Shown here in pieces: positions 1-6,168 of a DNA stretch of 6,229 nt. The translations under genes were made by a program, and so were the position numbers. The notes under the pieces were generated by a model, which saw only the letters and a program-made list of their open reading frames with translations, did no database searches and had not been told where the DNA came from. Every line of letters begins with the position of its first letter. Position 1 is the first letter of the stretch. The stretch comes from Caldifarciminota bacterium (GTDB taxonomy: Bacteria > Hydrothermota > UBA3072 > B12-G15): positions 1-6,229 of the forward strand of contig JAGGTX010000042.1 of assembly GCA_021163525.1 (NCBI GenBank), written 5' to 3'.

Positions 1-6
1 AAAAAC

Positions 7-29
7 GTTGATTTCCTACGGAAATCAAC
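7..29 (-). terminator. Perfect hairpin with leftward T-run, possible minus-strand terminator
   Basis: Bases 7-16 (GTTGATTTCC) and 20-29 (GGAAATCAAC) are perfect inverted repeats around a 3-base loop. Read on the minus strand, the stem is followed by GTTTTT at the window edge, the layout of a factor-independent terminator for leftward transcription. Read on the plus strand, no T-run follows. No minus-strand gene is visible to its right that it would terminate, so it may instead end a short RNA, be a mobile repeat, or be the last unit of a repeat array lying outside the window. The structure is certain; the role is not. Confidence 0.4.
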
Positions 30-30
30 A

Positions 31-80
31 CACCCATCCACTCCTCTACTCCCTCTTACTCCACTCTCTAGCTTTACTCT
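31..80. other. Pyrimidine-rich, G-depleted non-coding tract
   Basis: About 41 of these 50 bases are C or T, and the only G is at 71. The motif ACTCC recurs at 40, 48 and 58, with ACTCT at 63 and 76, at irregular spacing, so it is not a clean tandem repeat. Plus-strand frame 1 happens to be open from base 1 to a TGA at 157-159, but the translation is a Pro/Ser/Thr/Leu-rich run that looks like a by-product of the composition. I see no recognisable gene here. Confidence 0.45.
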
Positions 81-155
81 CATATCTATAGTCATAACAT
101 ATGCGGAGGTTGAAAATTTGACAGTTTTTACTCCAATTTATCTGTTTTTAATCTG

Positions 156-183
156 TTGACTAATCCATGGATGGATGTAATAT
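156..183 (+). promoter_or_regulatory. Candidate promoter for the operon
   Basis: TTGACT (156-161) and TAATAT (178-183) are separated by 16 bases and resemble -35 and -10 boxes of the housekeeping sigma factor. A start about 7 bases downstream of the -10 box would fall on or next to the ATG at 190, giving a leaderless or nearly leaderless transcript. A perfect -35 box TTGACA also lies at 118-123, but no good -10 box stands at the right distance (TCTGTT at 17 bases, TATCTG at 15). Prediction by eye only. Confidence 0.35.
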
Positions 184-191
184 TATTCCAT
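163..191. promoter_or_regulatory. Palindromes over the candidate promoter, possible operator
   Basis: ATCCATGGAT (163-172) is a perfect 10-bp palindrome lying between the candidate -35 and -10 boxes. It abuts a second dyad, ATGGA (171-175) facing TCCAT (187-191), centred on the palindrome TAATATTA (178-185), which contains the -10 box. TCCATG also occurs as a direct repeat at 164 and 187. Such positions would suit a repressor site, but short palindromes in AT-rich DNA arise by chance. Confidence 0.25.
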
Positions 192-2277
192 GCACGAAGA
201 CAGGGTTGAACTGGAGCACTATATTGGCGTCTTCAGAAGGAGGTGGTGGATTATTTCCTCCGTGATGGTTTTAACACTTGTTTTTTCCATTATATATTAC
301 ATCAAAGCACCCCCTGTGTATGAGACCTCAACCACCATGCTTATAAGACAGAAACCTGTAGGGATTTTTGGCACTACAAACTATCAGGTTATGTCAGGTA
401 ACGAGATGGTGAATCACACTCTGCTTCTGAAGAGTCAATCCCTCATGAAGATGGTCGCAGAAAACCTCCCTGATTCAGCACTCGCACTTTCCAGCCTCTC
501 CAGCCGGGAAGAGGCATTCAGAAGGATTCTATCCGATATATATTCAGGGAGAATACAGATTGAACCCCTGAGAAACTCAAACATTATAAAAATTACTGTT
601 CGGGAAAATAACCCCTACATGGCATATTATTTTGCAAATGGCATTGCACAAAACTATCAAAAATTTGATATACAGAATAAGAAACTCCAGGTGAGTGCGC
701 TGAAACAGTTTGTTGAAGCACAACTAAAAAAGATGGAAAGGGTGTTGAAGGAATCAGAGGAGAAATTGAAGGAATACAAAAAGAAGCACTTAACCCTTGA
801 AATATCATCGGAAACATCTGCCCTTGTTGAAAAACTCACAGACTTTGAGGCAGAATATCAGAAACTCTTTGTGGAGAAGGAGGCACTCAAGAAGAGATTA
901 AACCTTATTCAATCAAGAATGGATAATCAGCAAAAAAAACTGCTTGAAACAACCTGGGAATCAATACTTCCTTTGATTGAGGATCTGAGGAAGAGCCTTG
1001 CTGAACTTGAAAATGAAAGATCAAGACTCCTGATACAGGGATTTTCAAAGGATGACCCAAAGGTTTTAAGCATCCAGAAGAGGATTGACAATACAAGGAA
1101 GGCATTGAAGGATAAGGTGAATGAATTGTTCTCCTCTGAAGAAACACCAGACCCTCTAGGAAACATCCAGGAACTTCTGAAACAGTCCATCCTCTTGAAG
1201 ATAGACCTTGCTTCCCTTGGGGCAAAGGAAGGGGCTTATAAGAAGATTCTGGAAAAATACAGAGCCAAACTTGAGTCCATACCCGAAAGGGAGATTGAAC
1301 TTGCAAGGCTTGAAAGAGAAAGAAAGGCGAACGAGAAAATTTATATGATGCTCCTTGAAAAATCTGAAGAGGCAAGGATTACAGAGGCAAGTGAGATTGG
1401 TGATGTAATTCTGCTTGACCAGGCTCCCATTGTAAAGACTCCGCTTAAACTTCCCAAGACGAAAAAGACTATATTCTTCATATTTCTTGGGCTTATCATA
1501 GGCATCGGGCTTGCATTCATTGTTGATTACTTTGATCCATCTATAAAGTCCGATGAAGAGGTTTCTACAATTCTGAAAGCACCAGCACTGGGATTGATTC
1601 CAAGGATGGACGGAGAAGACGGATTTCTCTATGTTATGGAGCACCCTGATTCCCATGTAGCAGAGGCCTTCAGAACCCTGCGAACAAATATAGTTTTATC
1701 AAGTCCGGAGGAAAAACCAGGGGTAATACTGATCACAAGCCTTACAAAAGGAGAAGGAAAAAGCTTTGTGTCTTCAAATCTTGCCTATTCCTTCTCACTT
1801 TCCAAGAAAACTCTCCTTATTGACGCAGACATGAGGAAACCCAGACTCTATCAGGCAATGAATGTTGAAAGGTCACCAGGACTCTCTGATTACCTGAGTG
1901 GTGAATTGAAAAAACCTCCCATTGTTAAGGTGGATGGTCTGTATTTTCTTCCTTCAGGTTCCTCTTCACCAAGCCCTGTTGAACTTCTTGATTCAGAACG
2001 CATGAGAAAATTGCTTGACGACCTTAAAGAAATTTACGATGTAATCATCCTTGATTCACCCCCCCTCTTTTCAGTAGCAGATGCAGTTGTTCTTTGCGCA
2101 AGGGTTGATAGTATGGCACTTGTAATCTCACATGGAGAAACACCCAGACCCCTTCTTCTCCGTGCAAAAGACCAGTTGAGATCCCAGAATAACCTCCTTG
2201 GTTTTATCATGAACAAAATTAACATTCAAAGGGAATACAGGTATTACCATTATTACCATAGAGAATACACTTCTTAA
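190..2277 (+). CDS. wzc: Wzc-type polysaccharide co-polymerase / tyrosine autokinase
   Basis: Inner-membrane bacterial tyrosine kinase (BY-kinase) of the kind that controls chain length and export of exopolysaccharide or capsule. The 695 residues show the full single-chain layout: a Wzz-type N-terminus with a membrane helix at about 20-38; a long periplasmic part with heptad-like, charged coiled coil around 165-315; a proline-containing stretch and second helix at about 418-446; then a cytoplasmic kinase. In the kinase are the oligomerisation motif ExxRxxR (E492, R495, R498), Walker A GEGKS (521-525), Walker A' LLIDADMRKP (542-551) and Walker B VIILDSPP (618-625). The tail from 681 carries six tyrosines (683, 685, 686, 688, 689, 693), the autophosphorylation cluster of this family. 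ATG 190 is the only sensible start, since an in-frame stop lies at 178-180; it has no Shine-Dalgarno at normal distance. The coupled phosphatase (Wzb) and outer-membrane exporter (Wza) are not in the window. The symbol is by family, not by orthology. Confidence 0.93.
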   Translation: MHEDRVELEHYIGVFRRRWWIISSVMVLTLVFSIIYYIKAPPVYETSTTMLIRQKPVGIFGTTNYQVMSGNEMVNHTLLLKSQSLMKMVAENLPDSALALSSLSSREEAFRRILSDIYSGRIQIEPLRNSNIIKITVRENNPYMAYYFANGIAQNYQKFDIQNKKLQVSALKQFVEAQLKKMERVLKESEEKLKEYKKKHLTLEISSETSALVEKLTDFEAEYQKLFVEKEALKKRLNLIQSRMDNQQKKLLETTWESILPLIEDLRKSLAELENERSRLLIQGFSKDDPKVLSIQKRIDNTRKALKDKVNELFSSEETPDPLGNIQELLKQSILLKIDLASLGAKEGAYKKILEKYRAKLESIPEREIELARLERERKANEKIYMMLLEKSEEARITEASEIGDVILLDQAPIVKTPLKLPKTKKTIFFIFLGLIIGIGLAFIVDYFDPSIKSDEEVSTILKAPALGLIPRMDGEDGFLYVMEHPDSHVAEAFRTLRTNIVLSSPEEKPGVILITSLTKGEGKSFVSSNLAYSFSLSKKTLLIDADMRKPRLYQAMNVERSPGLSDYLSGELKKPPIVKVDGLYFLPSGSSSPSPVELLDSERMRKLLDDLKEIYDVIILDSPPLFSVADAVVLCARVDSMALVISHGETPRPLLLRAKDQLRSQNNLLGFIMNKINIQREYRYYHYYHREYTS

Positions 2278-2280
2278 CCT

Positions 2281-4131
2281 ATGTGTGGAATTGCGGGCAT
2301 AATTGAAAAAAAAGGCTTGGTGGATCCATCCCGGCTCAAAAGGATGATTGAAGCAATGGAACACCGGGGGCCTGACCAGAATGACATTTTTATTTCCCCT
2401 GATAAAAAAATAGGGATAGGGGCTGTAAGACTGAAGATTATTGACCTTTCTGATAGAGCCTCAATACCAATGAAAATTGGCAGAACTGTCATCGCAATGA
2501 ATGGTGAGATTTACAACTTTAAGAACCTTAGAAATTATCTTGAACGAAGGGGAGAAAAATTCTTCTCATGTTCCGACACAGAGGTTGCAGCCAGGTTATT
2601 TATTCATGAAAAGGAGAAATCCCTTAACCTTTTCCGCGGGATGTTTTCAATTGTAATATATGACGGAGAAAGAGGGGATGTTCTGATGGCAAGGGACAGA
2701 CTCGGTATAAAACCCCTTTATATCTATAATGAAAGTGAGAGAATTGTCTTTGCCAGTGAAGTAAGGGGGATACTTGCATCCGGACTGGTGAGACCAGAAC
2801 TTGATATGTCAGGAACAACCGGCTTTCTGATGTTCGGAAGTGCTAAATTTCCTGATACCCCAATCAGGGGAATTAAAGAATTCCCTCCAGGCCATTATCA
2901 GTGGCTTCTTACAGGAAAACCTGTAAAATACTGGGAACTCCCATTAAACCAGACAATCAATCACTTATCCGATGAAGAGATCAAAGAAAATCTTCGATCC
3001 CTTATTGAGGAATCTGTAAATATGAGACTTGTCAGTGATGTTCCACTTGGTTCATTTTTGAGTGGGGGGCTTGACTCTACAATAGTCACAGCAATTGCCT
3101 CAAAGTATAAAAAGGACCTTCATACATATTCCATCAGGTTTGAAGAAGAGGAATACGATGAGGGAGCATATGCCAGAAATGCCTCAGAGTTTATTGGAAC
3201 CATTCACAGGGAGAAGGTGGTAACCCACACCGATGTCATCAACAAGATTGATACCATTATCAAAAGTATGGATACGCCAACAATTGATGGTGTGAACACA
3301 TACTTTGTTTCAGGATTTGCAAGGGAAAATGGAATGGTGGTGGCTCTATCAGGGCTTGGGGGTGATGAACTCTTTGGTGGATACTCCTCCTTCCACTACA
3401 TACCAAAATTGATAAAGATACGGAAGAGCCCGATAATGAAAACCGGGATAAAAACCATAGCCTTCCTTAAGAAAGAACGAAAGTATTTAAGAGCAGCAGA
3501 ATTTATGAGTACCCCAGGCAGTTTAGAGGATGCCTATTTTTCAATAAGGGGGATTCTCACGAGCAGATATGTTGAATCCCTCCTTGGGCTTGATAGAGGT
3601 TTTTTTAACCCATCAATTTTCCTGGCAAGGATTATAAACACAAACAATGTGAGTGAGTTAAACCATATTACCGCTCTTGAACTCATCTCATACATGCGGG
3701 ATATGCTACTGAGGGATACAGATGGCATGAGTATGGCACATTCCCTTGAGGTCAGGGTCCCTTTAATTGACCACAGGGTTGTTGAATTTGTATTAAAATT
3801 ACCTGAAAAATACAGGAAAAATAAAACCCTGTTGTATGAAACATTTAAGGATTATGTTCCTTCCTGGATGCAAACCAGAAAAAAGAAAGGATTTATTTTC
3901 CCATTTGAAAAATGGTTGAAAGAGGGTAAAATTAATGTTATGGAAAGGCTTAAGGATTCAGAACTCTTCAATAGAGAGGGAGTCAAAAAGATATATACTC
4001 ACTTTCTACAGGGAAAACTGGGATGGCAATCTGTATGGGGTTTGTATATCTTTGAAAAATGGTGTGAAGTAAACAATGTAAACATTCAAAAAGAAGGAGG
4101 TTATGATGTTGAGACAGGAACAGAAGGGTAA
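2281..4131 (+). CDS. asnB: Asparagine synthetase-family glutamine amidotransferase
   Basis: Class-II glutamine amidotransferase joined to an ATP-dependent synthetase; the family converts aspartate, ATP and glutamine to asparagine. The first residues are MCGIAGI, so Cys2 becomes the N-terminal nucleophile after Met removal. Glutaminase residues expected from the family are present: HRGPD (28-32), Arg50, NGE (74-76) and Asp99. The synthetase half has the pyrophosphate loop SGGLDS (261-266), SGLGGDELFGGY (357-368) and a helix reaching SMAHSLEVRVPLID (484-497). At 616 residues it matches the long AsnB type found in Gram-positive and polysaccharide loci rather than the shorter E. coli AsnB (about 550). 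It begins 3 bases after the kinase stop with no clear ribosome site, so translation is probably coupled. Its position behind a Wzc kinase suggests it may amidate a sugar acid or envelope precursor instead of making free asparagine; that is inference. It overlaps the next gene by 26 bases. Confidence 0.92.
   Translation: MCGIAGIIEKKGLVDPSRLKRMIEAMEHRGPDQNDIFISPDKKIGIGAVRLKIIDLSDRASIPMKIGRTVIAMNGEIYNFKNLRNYLERRGEKFFSCSDTEVAARLFIHEKEKSLNLFRGMFSIVIYDGERGDVLMARDRLGIKPLYIYNESERIVFASEVRGILASGLVRPELDMSGTTGFLMFGSAKFPDTPIRGIKEFPPGHYQWLLTGKPVKYWELPLNQTINHLSDEEIKENLRSLIEESVNMRLVSDVPLGSFLSGGLDSTIVTAIASKYKKDLHTYSIRFEEEEYDEGAYARNASEFIGTIHREKVVTHTDVINKIDTIIKSMDTPTIDGVNTYFVSGFARENGMVVALSGLGGDELFGGYSSFHYIPKLIKIRKSPIMKTGIKTIAFLKKERKYLRAAEFMSTPGSLEDAYFSIRGILTSRYVESLLGLDRGFFNPSIFLARIINTNNVSELNHITALELISYMRDMLLRDTDGMSMAHSLEVRVPLIDHRVVEFVLKLPEKYRKNKTLLYETFKDYVPSWMQTRKKKGFIFPFEKWLKEGKINVMERLKDSELFNREGVKKIYTHFLQGKLGWQSVWGLYIFEKWCEVNNVNIQKEGGYDVETGTEG
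4094..4100 (+). promoter_or_regulatory. Ribosome binding site deciding the DUF3467 start
   Basis: AAGGAGG lies inside the last codons of the amidotransferase gene. Two in-frame ATGs follow, at 4103 and 4106. The first is only 2 bases from the site, too close for normal initiation; the second is 5 bases away and is preferred. A TTG at 4109, 8 bases away, cannot be excluded. Confidence 0.7.
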
Positions 4132-4405
4132 ACCCATTGAGATTGAACTTGGTGAAGTGGAAGGAGTTTATTCAAACCTTGCAATAATAACCCACTCACC
4201 CGCTGAAATCATCATTGATTTTTGCAGGATTCTTCCTGGTATGCCAAAGGCAAAGGTGAAATCCAGAATAATCATGACACCCCAGCATGCAAAACTTCTT
4301 ATGAATGCCCTTGAGGATAATATAAGGAAGTTTGAGGAGAAATTTGGAGAGATAAAACTTGTCCAGGAGGAAGGCGGAAGGAATATAGGGTTTAAAACAG
4401 AGTAA
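4106..4405 (+). CDS. DUF3467 family small protein
   Basis: A cytoplasmic protein of 99 residues with no signal peptide or membrane helix. The core recognisable as DUF3467 includes VYSNLAIITHSPAEIIIDF, then LPGMPKAKVKSRIIMTPQHA, then a helix ALEDNIRKFEEKFGEI. The family is widespread in bacteria; I know of no established function and give none. It starts inside the amidotransferase gene (26-base overlap) behind a strong AAGGAGG, so the two are made from one message and probably coupled. The overlap gives the amidotransferase its last residues, YDVETGTEG. The gene is followed after 26 bases by the barrel-like protein with its own strong ribosome site. Starting at 4103 would add one Met. Confidence 0.85.
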   Translation: MLRQEQKGKPIEIELGEVEGVYSNLAIITHSPAEIIIDFCRILPGMPKAKVKSRIIMTPQHAKLLMNALEDNIRKFEEKFGEIKLVQEEGGRNIGFKTE

Positions 4406-4417
4406 TATAAAAGGAAC

Positions 4418-4425
4418 AAGGAGGT
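4418..4425 (+). promoter_or_regulatory. Strong ribosome binding site for the barrel-like protein
   Basis: AAGGAGGT stands 6 bases before the ATG at 4432. With an in-frame TAA at 4408-4410 and no other start codon between, it fixes the start and shows that the unusually short, uncharged leader of the protein is real. Confidence 0.8.
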
Positions 4426-4431
4426 AATTTT

Positions 4432-5562
4432 ATGCTATCTGTTATACTGGTTATGAGTATATTTAACATTGGTAATCCTGCTGAAATAAACTTTATGGAT
4501 ACCGGGATAGTTCACCTGAATCTTAACTTTTACACCTTTATCAATGGAAGGGATACAACCCACCAGATAGGTTCACTCATTGCCCTGTTCTCAAATGCAC
4601 TTGGAATTCAGAGAAACCTTCTTTATACTGGTGAACCCTTTGCACCTATAGGTATCTCATTCATCAAAAAAAGCCCGGCTGGCTTTCTTGGGTTCTCATA
4701 TGGGTATTCCCGTTCCTTCAACAACACTGGTGATACATTAACATCCTCTTCTGGTATGCTGTCCTATGGACAGAAGAAAAAAATACCTTTGGGTATAAAG
4801 TTTGGTTATGTTAAATCCTCTGAGTTCCCATATCTTGGGCATATTGATATTGTGCCTTACCTAAACATTGGATTTATTAAGGGGAATCCAAACCTTTTCG
4901 GTGGAAACATTCTGTATTTCTCTGGATACTCAACATCTATGGGCACAGAGTTTCGGGCATTACAGGGAAATCTTCAGTGGTATTCGGACCGCCTGGCAAT
5001 TGGAGGAGGCTATGGAAAACTCTCCGGGACCTCTCGAAACATCAGAGTGGTAGATGATGTTTTTCACTTCATCTCCAGCGGGTATTATAAATTGAATAAA
5101 TTTTCACTTGGAGAGGACATAATCCTTATAAAGGAGTTTTATACAGAAGACCATGCATTTGGAACTTACAATCAGAACTCTGCAATTATAGATATAAACC
5201 TGCTTGGAGGACTGAATCTGGGACATCTGGGCGCTTATGGAAAGGTTATATTTCAATCACACAAGTCTCAGGCTGATATACCACAATATTCATTCAATAT
5301 GATAACCAGCGGGATTGAGTTTTCGTTTTCAGGGATTTTTGGTGACCTTAATCCTTCCATCCAGACCACGATTCTGAGTGTTGACCCTGATAGGGATACA
5401 GATGGTGATGAGTTTAAAAGGTTGATGGTAAAGCTATACCTGTCAAAGTCTATACATAAATACAGGGTAAAAATTGTTATCCATGGAACTGCTGAAAATG
5501 GGGAAAATACTGAGAGGAGTGGAGGGGGAATTGCCATTGGCGTTGGATATAAAGGCATTTAA
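4432..5562 (+). CDS. Unrecognised protein, probable outer-membrane beta-barrel
   Basis: I do not recognise a family for these 376 residues. The start is secure (strong ribosome site, stop just upstream). The first residues, MLSVILVMSIFNIG, are hydrophobic like a signal peptide but carry no basic residue, so secretion is likely, not certain. The rest is rich in Gly, Ser, Tyr and Phe and shows many short alternating segments typical of amphipathic membrane strands, for example about 83-92, 119-128, 137-149, 188-196, 251-260, 266-276, 290-304, 330-338, 344-351 and 365-373. There is no long hydrophobic helix after the leader and no cysteine. An acidic loop at 318-327 (DPDRDTDGDE) resembles Ca2+-binding loops. 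The last residue is Ile rather than the aromatic residue typical of barrels, though Tyr373 is near. Placement after a Wzc kinase allows a role in polysaccharide export or surface attachment, which is speculation. A soluble periplasmic beta protein is the alternative. Confidence 0.6.
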   Translation: MLSVILVMSIFNIGNPAEINFMDTGIVHLNLNFYTFINGRDTTHQIGSLIALFSNALGIQRNLLYTGEPFAPIGISFIKKSPAGFLGFSYGYSRSFNNTGDTLTSSSGMLSYGQKKKIPLGIKFGYVKSSEFPYLGHIDIVPYLNIGFIKGNPNLFGGNILYFSGYSTSMGTEFRALQGNLQWYSDRLAIGGGYGKLSGTSRNIRVVDDVFHFISSGYYKLNKFSLGEDIILIKEFYTEDHAFGTYNQNSAIIDINLLGGLNLGHLGAYGKVIFQSHKSQADIPQYSFNMITSGIEFSFSGIFGDLNPSIQTTILSVDPDRDTDGDEFKRLMVKLYLSKSIHKYRVKIVIHGTAENGENTERSGGGIAIGVGYKGI

Positions 5563-5579
5563 GAGGGATAACATGAAGA

Positions 5580-5586
5580 AAGGAGG
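5580..5586 (+). promoter_or_regulatory. Ribosome binding site deciding the cyclophilin start
   Basis: AAGGAGG stands 4 bases before the ATG at 5591, which yields a compact lipoprotein signal starting MRRFALL. An in-frame ATG at 5573 has its own weaker site (AGAGGG at 5562-5567, 5 bases away) and would add MKKGGD. The stronger site and cleaner signal peptide favour 5591. Confidence 0.6.
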
Positions 5587-5590
5587 CGAT

Positions 5591-6166
5591 ATGAGAAGGT
5601 TTGCTTTGCTTGTCATTGGCCTTTTTACTCTAATGGGCTGTAAGAAGGAATTCAAACAGATGGAGTATGCAAAGGCACAGAAGAACATCATGGTGATTGA
5701 GACAGACTTTGGAACCATCAAGATTGCACTGTTCAAGGACGACGCACCAAAGAATGTTGCAAATGTGATGAAACTCGCAAAGGAAGGTTTTTACAATGGA
5801 ACAACCTTTCACAGGGTGGTGAAAAATTTTGTTATACAGGGAGGAGACCCCCTTTCCAAGGACACCATACCTGAAAACGACGGCACAGGTGGACCTGGAT
5901 ACTATGTGGTTGATGAACTCAGCCAGAAATTGAAATTCCTTGAGGGAACCGTTGGCATGGCAAACGCTGGGCCAAACACAAATGGTAGCCAGTTTTTTAT
6001 ATGTTGCGGTCCTGCTGCTCATCTTGATGGTAAGTACACGGTTATTGGTCAGGTGATAGAAGGGATGGATGTAGTGCACAAAATAGAGAATGTGAAGACA
6101 GATGCAAGGGACAGACCCATTGAGAATGTTGTGATGAAAAAGGTTTACATCATAGAGAATAAGTGA
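5591..6166 (+). CDS. Cyclophilin-type peptidyl-prolyl isomerase, lipoprotein
   Basis: Enzyme of 191 residues that speeds cis-trans isomerisation of bonds before proline, here placed in the envelope. The N-terminus is a short lipoprotein signal: MRR, a hydrophobic stretch, then lipobox LMGC with Cys17 as the lipidated residue. Lys at +2 would not retain it in the inner membrane under the E. coli Lol rule, so an outer-membrane anchor is likely if that rule applies. The single cyclophilin domain spans about 34-188. FHRVVKNFVIQGGD (73-86) carries the Arg75, Phe80 and Gln83 that match the human CypA Arg55, Phe60 and Gln63; MANAGPNTNGSQFFI (123-137) is intact. The residue at the CypA Trp121 position is His144, as in many bacterial cyclophilins that bind cyclosporin poorly. 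It lies 28 bases after the barrel-like gene and might help fold envelope proteins, but such isomerases are common neighbours of unrelated genes. Confidence 0.92.
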   Translation: MRRFALLVIGLFTLMGCKKEFKQMEYAKAQKNIMVIETDFGTIKIALFKDDAPKNVANVMKLAKEGFYNGTTFHRVVKNFVIQGGDPLSKDTIPENDGTGGPGYYVVDELSQKLKFLEGTVGMANAGPNTNGSQFFICCGPAAHLDGKYTVIGQVIEGMDVVHKIENVKTDARDRPIENVVMKKVYIIENK

Positions 6167-6168
6167 AA

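Noticed and set aside
7..29. Hairpin as a CRISPR repeat
   Set aside because: Only one copy is visible, and no spaced second copy occurs in the window; a last repeat of an array to the left cannot be ruled out but is unsupported.
1..83. Minus-strand frame starting at ATG 83 and open to the left edge
   Set aside because: No ribosome site, no recognisable motif in 27 codons, and the hairpin with T-run lies inside it, which argues against coding.
101..121. Six-codon frame ATG CGG AGG TTG AAA ATT TGA as a leader peptide
   Set aside because: No ribosome site before it, no run of regulatory codons, and no attenuator hairpin after it.
1..159. Plus-strand frame 1 open from the window edge to TGA 157-159, as the tail of an upstream gene
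   Set aside because: The sequence is low-complexity Pro/Ser/Thr/Leu from a pyrimidine-rich tract, contains the perfect hairpin, and overlaps candidate promoter elements. It cannot be fully excluded without the sequence to the left.
516..525. Lysine (residue 520 of the kinase) next to Walker A as the ParA/MinD signature lysine
   Set aside because: Aligned on GEGKS, this Lys falls where tyrosine kinases usually have Pro, one position off the ParA/MinD signature lysine. The ExxRxxR motif and tyrosine tail place the protein with BY-kinases. (Positions here are protein residues.)
905..1656. Long open frames on the minus strand opposite the kinase gene (905-1375 and 1156-1656)
   Set aside because: Their translations are Phe/Ser/Leu/Cys-rich with no motif, and lie opposite a well-supported coiled-coil coding region whose Lys/Glu codons produce such antisense frames.
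4868..5053. 61-codon plus-strand frame inside the barrel-like gene
   Set aside because: Out of frame within a larger gene that has a strong ribosome site and coherent beta-pattern; no motif of its own.
5474..5590. Cyclophilin start at 5474
   Set aside because: It would overlap the previous gene by 89 bases and bury the lipoprotein signal behind about 39 extra residues; starts at 5591 or 5573 have ribosome sites.
5630..6079. 149-codon minus-strand frame opposite the cyclophilin gene
   Set aside because: It has no recognisable domain, is Cys/His-rich as antisense artefacts often are, and the plus strand there encodes an unmistakable cyclophilin.
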